From Isoetes taiwanensis (taxonomy: Eukaryota > Streptophyta > Lycopodiopsida > Isoetales > Isoetaceae), in the NCBI GenBank assembly GCA_021234155.1, contig JAJEKV010000020.1, positions 20,329,018-20,393,017 of the forward strand: 64,000 nt of DNA, read 5' to 3'. A program made the translations under genes and the position numbers. The first letter of the stretch is position 1. The number at the start of each line of letters is the position of its first letter. A model generated the notes under the pieces. That model was not told where the DNA came from. It searched no databases and saw nothing but the letters and a program-made list of their open reading frames with translations. Positions 1-10,197 of this stretch are shown piece after piece.

Positions 1-299
1 AGATGGTTTGTAATATCTTTAGTTTTGCACGAATACTATGGTTTTTAATTTGATGAGTTTAGCATATGCAGGCTCTCGAGCCTGCAGCTGTGGAAATTAT
101 CCAAGTAACGAAGATCAATCTTCAGAAACCCGTCCTCTATAACAATTGGTGGACAGTCCGCCATTCCTACAAGCCGGCAACTGATGTTAGAGCAGGCGAA
201 GAGCAGACAAAGAAATTCCTTACCGAACCACAGGAAAGAAGGAGAACTTCCTTACCGAACAACAGGAAACCACAGGAACTATCGCAAGGATATGGCGCC

Positions 300-1010
300 T
301 AACAATCGGATCGAAGCGCCGGAGCTGGAGCTAAGCACCAAAACCAAAACATATGATTGAATTGGAAGCGCCAGAAGCTTGTCCGTCGGGGCTCTGAGAA
401 ATTCCCCCCGACGGAATCACCGACTAGGCTAAATTCGTTGTCAGTCTAGGGGCCAACGTGGCACCCAGACATTCGTCGACGTCACGTCACTTCAGTTTGG
501 CACGAATCCATGCAGTGAAGTACTAAATTATTTGCCGGTGTAGGGGGCCAACGTGGCACCACGGCATTCGTGAGCGTCGCCATTTCGCCCCCGCACAAAT
601 CCTAGTAGTGAGGGCAATAGATGGCGGCGGCTTGGCATTTATTACGTGACGCCGCTCCCACGCCACCGACTCGAGCAATGATGATTCGCCGCGAAACCAC
701 GACCTTGTGATTCCACGGAAAGAATAGCCCACATGTGATTCCACGGTATGGAATAACATACGAGTGATTCCACGGAGTTGAATCACGACAGTGTGATTCT
801 ACGGAATGGACGCACCATGGAACCACAGCCTTGTGATTCCACGGGAAAGAATAGCCTAAATGTGATTCCACGGTATGGAATAACATACGAGTGATTCCAC
901 GGAATTGAATCACGACAGTGTGATTCTACGGAATGGACGCACCATGGAGGTGATTCCACGGTTTGGAATCACCGTGGTGTGATTCCGCATAGAGGAATCG
1001 AGCATGCAAC
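300..1010. repeat. Left array of GTGATTCC / GGAATCAC palindromic repeats
   Basis: The motif GTGATTCC, often followed by ACGG and an inverted GGAATCAC, recurs many times between about 410 and 990. A unit of 127 bp is present twice: the same TGTGATTCCACGG block starts at 734 and 861. Upstream, a direct repeat containing GGGGCCAACGTGGCACC starts near 449 and 545 (period about 96 bp). The same octamer family forms a second array at 3.9-4.6 kb, on the far side of the Ulp1-like gene. Such clustered short motifs at both ends resemble the subterminal transposase-binding repeats of plant class II elements; that function is inference. Confidence 0.75.
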
Positions 1011-1143
1011 TCAAATTCAAATTCAAAAAGTTTCGCTCCAAAATCTTTCAAATTGATTCAAAAACTTCATCAGATCATATACAGTGGTGTGGGAATTAAA
1101 ACCAGTGGGAATTTTCGTTCTCTGTACAATAGCAAGGTTGAAA

Positions 1144-3253
1144 TCATGGGCCATTTTTCCTCAGACGGGTAACCAAGCCACCCTCCTCGGTCCAATCTCC
1201 CTGGGGTAGATGAAATGTGCTTTTCCTTTGCTGGACGCAGTCAAATAACTTCTGTAGCATGACAGCAAATGTCGACCTTGTCATGTCGATTTCCCTCCGC
1301 CCAAACCATTTGGATGTGTCAATGACCTGCAAGCGCCAGAAGTTTAGAATGAAACATCACGAAATTAAGTAAAAATTGCATACATAACACTCACAGAATG
1401 ATCTTTCGAAAGTTGCAAATGTCCAAAGAAGAACCTCTTCACAAAACAAATTGTGTATATCCCACAATCACAGGTGTTCTCCTTTGGGGGCACATTCAAG
1501 GGGACACAGGGGGCATTGTGAAGGCTTGTGGATTCAAAATTCCATCTCTTCATAATGTCTGCTATGAAACTGAGCGCAAACATAGCAATCAGGGAAGGCA
1601 AATTCGATCTCATAGCTGTAAAATTGATCTTACATGGTCGCGAAAGATCTTAAGTTGGAGTGCATGGGCGCCATTGAATCCAGATGCAGCACCACAGGGC
1701 ACGGGGTTTGAAGCCTCCGGCTTGCCTCTTCGTTGGATACCAATATAAACAGGCTCCAGTGGTTGCTGCAAAACAAGTTTATGAAATCCAATGGCCTACC
1801 TGTTAACTCGAAATCGAATTGTATACCTGCTCATAACTGGGAAGTAGTAGAAACCGACATTTTGCATCCGCCAATTCTGCCTGCTAAAAGGTTTGGGTGG
1901 GATTAGATTACTGAAAATTTCATAGGCACCTGACTGACCCTCCAAAGAGTTTTGCAAGAAGAGGCCGAAGGCCGCGGGATGGATGAAAACATGCTGGCAC
2001 CTCTTATTCTGGGGGATGGCATGAATTAAGGCTCTGTGAAGGGCATTCTACAGTAAGTGAATGATATTGTCAAACCAAACGAAAAATCAGCTTTGAACTT
2101 ACAGAAGATAGGCACCAACGCATTCCTCGTTGATTCTGCAGTCCACATCGTCTTCTACACCGGGCACTGTCATGAAAACCTGGGCAAAATTGGCATAGAT
2201 CCGAAATTCAGATGCTGCCGATTTTTTCCCTACTCGAATTGCTGTGCTGCAGATTGTTAGTGGATACTTGAATGTAAAATTACAGGTCCAATTCCTGGAA
2301 ACAAGGCCTGTTTGGTAAGCAAAAACAGAATCAAAAAATGTGGCCTCCAGTCTATGCATCATGGGAATCTCAATAATTGTCCCCTCCTCTCGGGAAGACC
2401 TGCTGTTTGAATTGGACGTCTCAAAAACAATGTGATTAGGAGCTATGCAATCTTCTGTTTTATTTGCACCCCTCTTTTTCCTGGGTGTTTTCGGAAGCCT
2501 GCTGACCGGGACCGGGAGCTTGCATGTTCTTTTGGGAGGGGGGGATGGAAATTCCCCCTCTGCTTGTGCAGCTTCCATACTGAAATCATCTCGGTCGACC
2601 TGTTCTTGCTCTCTACCCAAAGACAGGTCGGCCCTCAACTCTTCAACAGTAACATTGAACCTTCTAGCAATGTTATTTCTTATTGCTGCCCTCTTATGTT
2701 CCTCCAAACTCTCCTCCACCATCCGCCTTATCTCCACCTGCTGCATGACCCAAGCAGCCTTGTTTGCCGGTTTGAGAATCCCATGCTCTATTTGCTCCTC
2801 TCCGCCATGGCTTCGCCCCACCCTCGCCCCTTGCCAAAATCCGTCTCAGATTGTGTTGCCACAGGTAATCCTCATCTACACTCCGCTGCAGCTTCACCAA
2901 TTCAAAATCCCTCTTCTTCTTCGCTAACTCAGGGGCATTGGGTTTCCTTCCCCGAATTGCTGCTGGCAGCTTGTAATCCCCGCCCATGTTGTGCTTGGCT
3001 TATCTGTGGATTTCAAATCCCACTTCTTGGAGTAACCGATCACCGGTTGTCGATTGGCGGTGCCACCGACCATCACCGCATCGAATTTCCGGTTGGGAAT
3101 ATCTCGCCATGTTTCCGGATTCTCCGTGGAGCGTTTTCTATGGCATATTTGCATAAATCCACTTCGCACTCTATGTCGGGCTCGCTTCATTGCAATCAAC
3201 ATCCTCTTTGAGGTAATCGGAACAGACCTTTCGCTGGCATCTGCAACCCCCAA
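1144..3253 (-). pseudogene. Ulp1/SENP-like C48 cysteine protease gene, transposon-borne, interrupted
   Basis: Reading the minus strand, a charged N-terminal region (3253-2099, in three overlapping frames) precedes a recognisable Ulp1 (SUMO-protease family, peptidase C48) domain. The domain lies in pieces at about 2055-1828, 1765-1634 and 1615-1395, with a last exon at 1326-1144 ending in TGA. All three catalytic signatures are visible: His in NHWSLFIL, Asp in VVLHLDSM, and Cys in ENTCDCGIY. Splice-like junctions are seen at 1326/1395 and near 1765. Small frame changes occur after LDS (about 1675) and near 1615, and in the N-terminal part near 2985 and 2820, so no single reading frame spans the gene. 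Several fall next to CAG/CTG and could be consensus errors. In plants Ulp1 domains are often carried by Mutator-like and CACTA elements, and the palindrome arrays on both sides support a mobile origin. Whether it is active is unknown. Confidence 0.75.
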
Positions 3254-3299
3254 ATATTTGGGAAAAACGAAGCTTGAGCAATGAGCTTAGCACGAGCGT

Positions 3300-3700
3300 A
3301 ATCCGAAGAATCCGGTTCGCGCTCCAAACCCGCTACCGCAACTGTCCCAAAACCATGAAGCGCAAAAGCCTTACGGGAGGGGAGTCACCCTCCCAATCAA
3401 TAGGCTCTTCTTGCAAGGGATTGTTCACAGGGAACACAAAGGCCGAATTTGCATCGGATTCAACTCGAAGTTCTCGCCTCGCGAGGTTTCAAGACTTTGC
3501 CTATCCGAAACGGATTGAAGCGACAAAAACACAAGAACAGACGCTAGAAGGAACGGGGGCGCCGGGAAGAACGGAGCGCCAGAACAGAGCTGTGAGAAAT
3601 CGTATGTTGGACGCTAGCAGAAAAGGGGGGCGCGCCGAACGAACCCCGCGAGAAAACGAATGTTTCGAAAGATAGAAAGGGAAATTTCGGTGTGATTCCT
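3300..3700. other. GC-richer stretch without a supported gene
   Basis: This stretch lies between the start of the Ulp1-like gene and the right palindrome array. It holds an open frame of 133 codons on the plus strand that resembles no family I recognise and is rich in basic residues, as expected of chance translation of GC-rich DNA. It may contain the promoter of the minus-strand Ulp1-like gene, but no TATA box or other element can be singled out. Confidence 0.3.
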
Positions 3701-3924
3701 TCGGATGGGCGCAGTAAATGCAAGGGCTTGACGTGGAGGACGATGATACGCGGAGCCGGCTTCAATCATGACATTGTCAGGGTACCGTGTACGGTCATAA
3801 TTATGAGTCGCCAGAGTTCAAAATATCCCAAGGACATAATTAAAATAGCCAAAATATCCACGACAAATCGAGCGGTTAGGATGCGTCACGACAAATTGAG
3901 CGATCAGGATGCGTCACCCATTTG

Positions 3925-4560
3925 CAGTGATTCCGTCGAATGGAAAATCAAAAAACTGTGATTCCGTCCCCCGGAATCTTCATGTCGTGATTCCACGGAG
4001 TTGAATATCACAGAATGTGATTCCATCTTGCAGAATCGCGTTGACGTGATTCCTTCTGTTGGAATCAGAATTTGGTGATTCCGCGGTGCGGTATCCTACG
4101 GTTGTGATTCTGTCGAATGGAAAATCAAAAAACTGTGATTCCGTCCCCCGGAATCTTCATGTCGTGATTCCACGGAGTTGTGATTCCATCTAGCAGAATC
4201 TTCATGTCGTGATTCCACGGAGTTGAATATCACAGACTGTGATTCCATCTAGCAGAATCGCGTTGACGTGATTCCTTCTGTTGGAATCAGAATTTGGTGA
4301 TTCCGCGTTGCGGTATCCTACGGTTGTGATTCTGTCGAACGGGTTTCTACCCGTGGTGATTCCGCCGGAAGGTTTTGAAACCGACGGGCGGGATACCAGG
4401 GTGACCGGGCGGGATGGGATGCGCCGGTCGCGACGTTGCGTTGTCGATTAATGCGATTTACGGGTCGCCGGAAGCGGAAGCCCGTTTCCCCGGGGTCGTG
4501 ATTCTGCGGCAAGGAATATCTTGCGAAGGAATCACAATAACCGGGGTAAAAATATTTCGA
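3925..4560. repeat. Right array of GTGATTCC palindromic repeats
   Basis: Many GTGATTCC/GGAATC motifs are spaced 20-35 bp apart. A longer unit is repeated with a period of 177 bp: the block TGTGATTCCGTCCCCCGGAA begins at about 3957 and 4134. A further partial duplication of TGATTCCACGGAGTTG occurs at about 4164 and 4208. The array mirrors the one at 0.4-1.0 kb and probably marks the other end of the same element. Confidence 0.75.
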
Positions 4561-4599
4561 CGCCTCTGCCACAGTTGATTGCTTGGAGAGCAAGAAAGG

Positions 4600-7590
4600 G
4601 GAAGACCATGTGGCGACCATGCACGTGTCGAGCGATGGGTTTTTTTTTTCTTATTTTAGAAAAGTTTAAATAAATAGACGTGGCCACCCTGGGGGCTCTT
4701 CTCCGCCCAGAAATATTAGGAGCCAATTTTTAATGGGAACAAATGTATCTGCCTTATATAGGTAGTGAAAAATGATAAAACCTAGGCTTCATATGGTCAT
4801 TGACCTACATCATGCCCTACATTATATGTAATCGCAGGACCTAGGATTCACCTGATCTTTGACCTACATTACATCCTGCTTCATGTTGACCTACATTACA
4901 TCTTGCATTTCATCTATGGTATTATTGTGAGTTGAGCCAATGCCTACTTCAAACTGTATAAAAGCTTCTAGAAGTTAAGCATGTAGATATAAAACTTAAA
5001 TCACAAATATATTCAATGTTTTAAAAGACATGCCTCCTTCACAAGTTTTAGAGGGAAAGGAGTTTATCTTAGTAGCTAGCAGAGTGAGCCTGGAGTGTGC
5101 TATTAGATGGTTCTAACATTGTTTTGGTTGCTTTTAAGGATAAATCCCCCTAGGTGGGCGTATATTCTTTAAATATTTTTCATCATCTAATTTATGGCAA
5201 ATATGCCAGAATATTCTTCTTGATAATTAGATGTAGCTTCATGTAAATTGGTTGCAGCATAACACTCTCCGATGGATTTCATAGTAATGGCATACAAAGG
5301 CTTTTAAAATGGTTAGGAAAAGGCCATGAAGGCCTGTACATAATCCAACAGTAATGGCATATAAAGGCTTTTTAAATGGTTAGGAAAAGGCCATCAGGGC
5401 CTGTACATAATCCAATTTTCAATCTCTAATTTTGGCAAAAAGGATGCATGTCTGGCCTCTTCAATCGGTGAGAATGCTCTAAAAGATGTAGTAGGAGCTC
5501 AATGTCTTGGTGTTTCCTTACGAGACTTTATCGTAGATCTAAACATATGATGTCTTTTCTCATATTGGTTGCGAAAGGATTCAAACTATGAGACAGACTT
5601 ATGTAAGGTAAGTCAATTTGCTTCTTTCTTCTCGAATAGTTTGCACATTCATATGGTTTCTCTACTCTTGGTGTTTGATCTGGTTTATTTTTAGGCTCGC
5701 TCTCATATAGCAAACAAAACAGATCGCATATTTCTTATTAGCCAGAATGACTTTAGCTAAACTTAGTCGATATTAATCCCAAAACTTTCTGTGGTTTAGC
5801 TAAACTCTACAAATTTTTCCTCTCATACTTTCTAGCGTTTAGCTAAACTAACCCAAACATCATTCCAAAAACTTCTATGGTGTGGCCAACAAAAAATATT
5901 AAACCAAATTACTAGATTTTTTTTCAATTGTTTCCACTTATTTTAGTCAATTTCTTTGTGAAAACATTCTAAAATAATGCTAACTAGCAAAGTCTAGGAC
6001 TTAAATTGATTCATAATGCTAGAAACTAAACTACTAATCATATATTTCATTTAAACTAGAATAATGTTAGCTAAACTAGCCCGAAATTCATTCTAAAAGT
6101 TTCTATGGTTTAGCTAAAAAATGCAAATTTTCACTCTCTTACTTTCTAGCGTTTGGCTAAAGAGCTTCAGGGTTGGTGCAGTCCCGAAAAAAGTTAAGCT
6201 AAAATTATTATTTTTTTCCCAATTTTTTCCATTTACTTTAGCCAATGTTTTTTGAAAATGTACTAAAAAATCGCCAAATGGCTAAGTTTAGCCCTTAAAT
6301 TATTCCATGAAACAAAACGTTATCTCTGCTTATATCAACCCAGACAAAAATGTCATATGAGAAGTGTAAAGCTTCTAATGGCCATCCAAATAAGCTATGC
6401 CATAGTGCAACCAACTGATCAGGAATTTTTCAATGATAACAATAAGCGATAAATGGCCACTGTAATAGGAAGTGCTCTCATAAATACTTTGATTAGCTAA
6501 AGATCAAAATGTTTCATTTCAATATGATGCCACATCAACATACACCAAAGTTGTTGAAGAGTTTTTGAGGAGGGCCATTCTTGCAGGAATTATACTAATG
6601 TTCTTTGAGCTACTAAAGAAGACTAACATTGGTGTGCATATGCTTTAGGGCATTTAGCAGCGTATGATAAAAGAATTCCATATATTGGACCATACAAAGA
6701 CATCCTTTAACGGCTTCTTCTCAAGAACTACTTTGCCACATTTTTATCAATTATTAGACATGAGGCTCTCCTATCATTGTGATCTCTTGATACATAGAGT
6801 AGAAGGGCTAGAAATGGAGTCTTATAATGCAAAATCTTGGACAAACCTATTGCATTGTTGGTCCATGTAGATCCCTTGTTGATCCATGTAGATCCCTGTA
6901 GCTTATTTTTTGTTTTACACTTAGAAAAGAGTTTTTATCTATGATATGCAAACTAGATTTCTTGAGGAAAGCTTGTCCAAAGAAGATTCACAAAGTCTGC
7001 CAAAAAGCTGGAAGATAAATCGGGTCCATCCCATCCACAAGACTGGAGATCGAAAATTAGTGGCAAAGTAAGGGCGGTGGACCGTCAATGGTGATAGTCC
7101 CATCCACGACGGCATCAACAAACCTTAACCGTTTACTGTCTATTCCTCTATTAGCGCACGTGGCATCCCTTTGTTGGGCTGGACATCAACCCTAAACAGC
7201 AAAGGCATAACCCTAAACGGCAAAGGGAGCAATCCTAAATGGAGCTCGAGAGTGATGGCTATGGCGCAGTCATGTCCTTTGTGGGTTTTAGGGCAGATCA
7301 TAGTGGAGCAGCTAGGCACCTTACAAGATCAGCTTGTTTTTGCATGATTTCAATGGTTTGCAAGGGGATTTTCATGTCCTTGCCTTCTGTTTTGCATGAT
7401 TTCAATGGTTAACAGAGAGATTTTCATGTCCTTGCCTTCTATTCTATTTGTAGTTTCCTGACATAGCCTTCTAACTATGTTTTTGGTGTGTTGGAAGGAG
7501 ATCCGACCCTCCACTTGCAGGATCATTGAAGTGGCAGCCCCTAGAACGTCTGATCTAGCTTTTTACTCAAAGTTCCCTCCAACATGTAAT
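4600..7590. other. AT-rich non-coding DNA with small tandem repeats
   Basis: No open frame here resembles a protein. Several internal duplications are visible: TTGACCTACATTACATC-like units at 4800-4910; a 67-bp tandem repeat at 5284-5417 (each half holds GTAATGGCAT and GGCCTGTACATAATCCAA); a diverged ~310-bp repeat built around TTTCTAGCGTTTAGCTAAAC at 5750-6170; and a ~55-bp tandem repeat at 7335-7445 (GCATGATTTCAATGGTT ... TTTTCATGTCCTTGCC). No RNA gene was recognised. Confidence 0.6.
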
Positions 7591-7593
7591 CTC

Positions 7594-7810
7594 CTAACCT
7601 AATTCGTGCAAATGTTTCCCTCCAGCTTTCATATTGTCTTCTTGCAGGTTATAAATGGAGGGAATTTCTCTTGGAGGCAAGAACCTTGAATCTAGTATGC
7701 CTTCCAATGAAGAACTCGTTCTTGTATCCTTGTGACCAGCTATTCTCTTTGCTTTAGAGCTTGCTGATTTTGATCTGTGTTCTGCAGCTGGTGTTCTCAT
7801 CCAGATCAAG
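7594..7810 (+). other. Unduplicated 5' flank / first exon of the transposase gene
   Basis: Sequence unique to the left edge of the array ends at ATCAAG, followed by a canonical donor GTAAGC at 7811. An acceptor TTCCATGCAG ends at 8107, giving a 297-bp intron. The same donor and acceptor pair recurs in every downstream copy. A short ATG frame at 7653 closes before the splice site, so the original start codon is uncertain. This is probably the genuine 5' untranslated exon of the ancestral gene; the left boundary is not defined. Confidence 0.45.
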
Positions 7811-10197
7811 GTAAGCTCATCTTTTGAGCCTTTCCATTCTAACTTTCATTTCTTGCATCTGCATTTCCATTTCAGAATTTATTTTAGCTTTGATTTCTTG
7901 CATCTGCAAGTCCAGGGTTAAGTTTAGATTGAAAGTAAGGTACATTTACTTCACTAGTTCTGTTTTTTCAATTATGTAGCTTTGGCTGATTATGCATTGT
8001 TTGTTAAATTTGGTTGGAGATTCATGCGTTTTGAGTTGTCAAGCATTGCATATCTGGCTCTTATATTAGATGTTCATCACTAATCATCAAGTTTTCTTTC
8101 CATGCAGGTTCTTGCCTCCATATATTTCTTATCTGCCCTTCTTTTCCAAGCAGTTGAGCACCATAAATCTTAGAGGCAACAGGATTGTGGCCCCTACCCC
8201 TCTTGCTGATGATTCCCATCCTTCTCAAATTCCTATTGCTAGGAAGCAAAGAAATACTCCCCGTGCAAGAATTCAGCAGGCCAGACCCCTTCCTGATGGT
8301 GTTGGTAAGAAGCAATTGAGACAAACTTCTATTAGAGGTTCTTGGTCTGCAAAAGCTTTAGAGTCTGCCCTAGATTCCATAACTGATGGGGTGTTTAGTA
8401 TTAGAAAAGCTGCTAAACACTATGGCATCCCCCCTACAACTCTTAGAAATCATTTGTATGATATATCTGAACACAAATTTGGTAGTGTCCCTAAGGCTTT
8501 GACTTTAGAGGAAGAGGAGTTACTTGTAAGCTGGTGCCTTCAATTATGTGATGAAGGTAGGGCAGTTCCTTTGGGAATTATGAGGGAGAAGGTTGCCCAA
8601 ATGACCATAAATCCTATCACCACATTCAAAGATGGCTTGTCCGGGCCGTAGTAAATGGTGGAAGGGGTTTAAACATAGGCATCAGGAACTCTCTCTCAGA
8701 TCTACTCAATGTGTTGAGGTTGCAAGGGTTAAGGCAATGACTACTTCCAACCTTAACAACTTCTATGACACACTGCAAGGAATTTACAATTCATTGCAAC
8801 TAGACCCTTCAAGAGTTTGGAATGCAGATGAAACTCGAGTGCAGGCTGGTAACAGAACAGGGATTAGAGTTGTTGCAAGGAGAGGCATGCGGAATGTGAC
8901 AGAAACCATACCTGACCGAGAATGGCTTATTGTCTTGTGCTGTGTGAATGCTCAAGGTAGTAAATTGCCCAACTTATGTGTTTAAGGGCAAGAGAATGAG
9001 AGATCTGCACCTTCTTTCGGGATGTGAAGCTGGAGCAGTCATGGCCTACCAACAAAAGGCATGGATCACAGATATTCTGTTTTGCGCATGGTTGGACCAT
9101 TTCAAGAAAAATGTACCAGGTGGGATCAGTTGTGACAGACCTCATTTGCTGATATGTGATGGGCATGGATCCCATGCTACCACTCAAACTATCCAAAAGG
9201 CTAAAGAAATTGGACTTCACATCTTTGGCTGCCACCCCATACCTCACACCAAGCTATGACCTCTTGATGTATCATGCTTTTCACTGTTCAAGTCCCATTT
9301 TAGAAAGCTTAGATTTTATTTTATGCATAGCCACATTTGTGTTGAGCCATCTGTAAAGATGATCTTGCCTCCATTGTATCCAAGTCTTTGGAAGAATCTC
9401 TCACTCCTTCCAATATTATTGCTGGCTTCCAAAAATGGGTATATGGCGTTATAATTCTCTTTTGTTGTCGGCCCGAAGTCCTACTTGGATCAGGTTGAAG
9501 CAGATTGTTGGCGGTTTGCAATGATTCTTTCAATCTTTGGTGCTCAAATTTCTGAAAATCCAGATTGTCTTGCTCAAATTCAGTTCCTAGAGGTAGATTT
9601 TGCTCCGAAAAATGCGATTGTGGTGCTCCTAAAAATCCAGAACATGATGCTGCTCCAATTCTTGAAGAGGCAACTTGTCTTGCTGCTGCTGAAAATTCAG
9701 AATGTTTTTTCTTGAGAATGTGAATCTGATTGCAAAATTTAGTGCACAATTGTTGGGCTGAAATTAATGCCGCCACTTAGCTACTCGGGGTTCAAGTGGT
9801 GGGCAAGCAAAGTGGTTTGGCGACTTTAGCCCTTGTTGTGTCAATTTCTTTGCTCAAGCTCAAAAGAAGAGAAGAAGCAAACTTTTCTGCAGGGATCGAA
9901 AGGCAAATTGTATGTTATCTCGATGAAGTCTTGGCTGCTAGGCTTGATCAGCAGAAGAAGGATGAACAGCAAAGACAAGGATCCGACAAGAAACAATAGA
10001 AGAAAAGAAAAGAATTATGGAGGAGAGAAAGGAGGCTAAAGAAAAGGAAAAGGTTAGGAAGGAGCAAGCTAGGAAAGAAAGAGAGGAGAAAAAAAAGGAT
10101 GAAGGTCGACAAACCCACTAAGAGAACTAGAAAGAGGAAAGTTATTTGTGAAGATTTCTCTTGGATGATGAGGAAATGCGGTGTTGTACCGGTGTTC
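7783..10197 (+). pseudogene. Transposase copy 1, heavily disrupted in its 3' half
   Basis: This copy has the donor at 7811, the acceptor at 8107, then the N-terminal region and helix-turn-helix (8070-8651). It stops early because TGTCCGGGCCGTAGTAA replaces the TGTCTGGCCGTAA of other copies. From about 8990 to 10330 (into the start of copy 2) it differs from the consensus at dozens of sites, nearly all CAG or CTG. Examples are ACTGGAG to ACTCGAG near 8835, and TTGCAGCTGCC to TTTGGCTGCC near 9228. The catalytic motifs NADET and CDGHGSH remain readable. The extra lesions are more likely consensus errors than decay. Confidence 0.85.

Noticed and set aside
1616-1633. An 18-bp intron in the Ulp1-like gene (GTAAGATC...TTTACAG)
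   Set aside because: Splice-like ends, but far too short; the bases encode the conserved VRSIL segment in another frame, so a frameshift is more likely.
3274-3675. 133-codon plus-strand open frame
   Set aside because: No family resemblance, and composition fits chance translation of GC-rich DNA next to the element's palindrome array.
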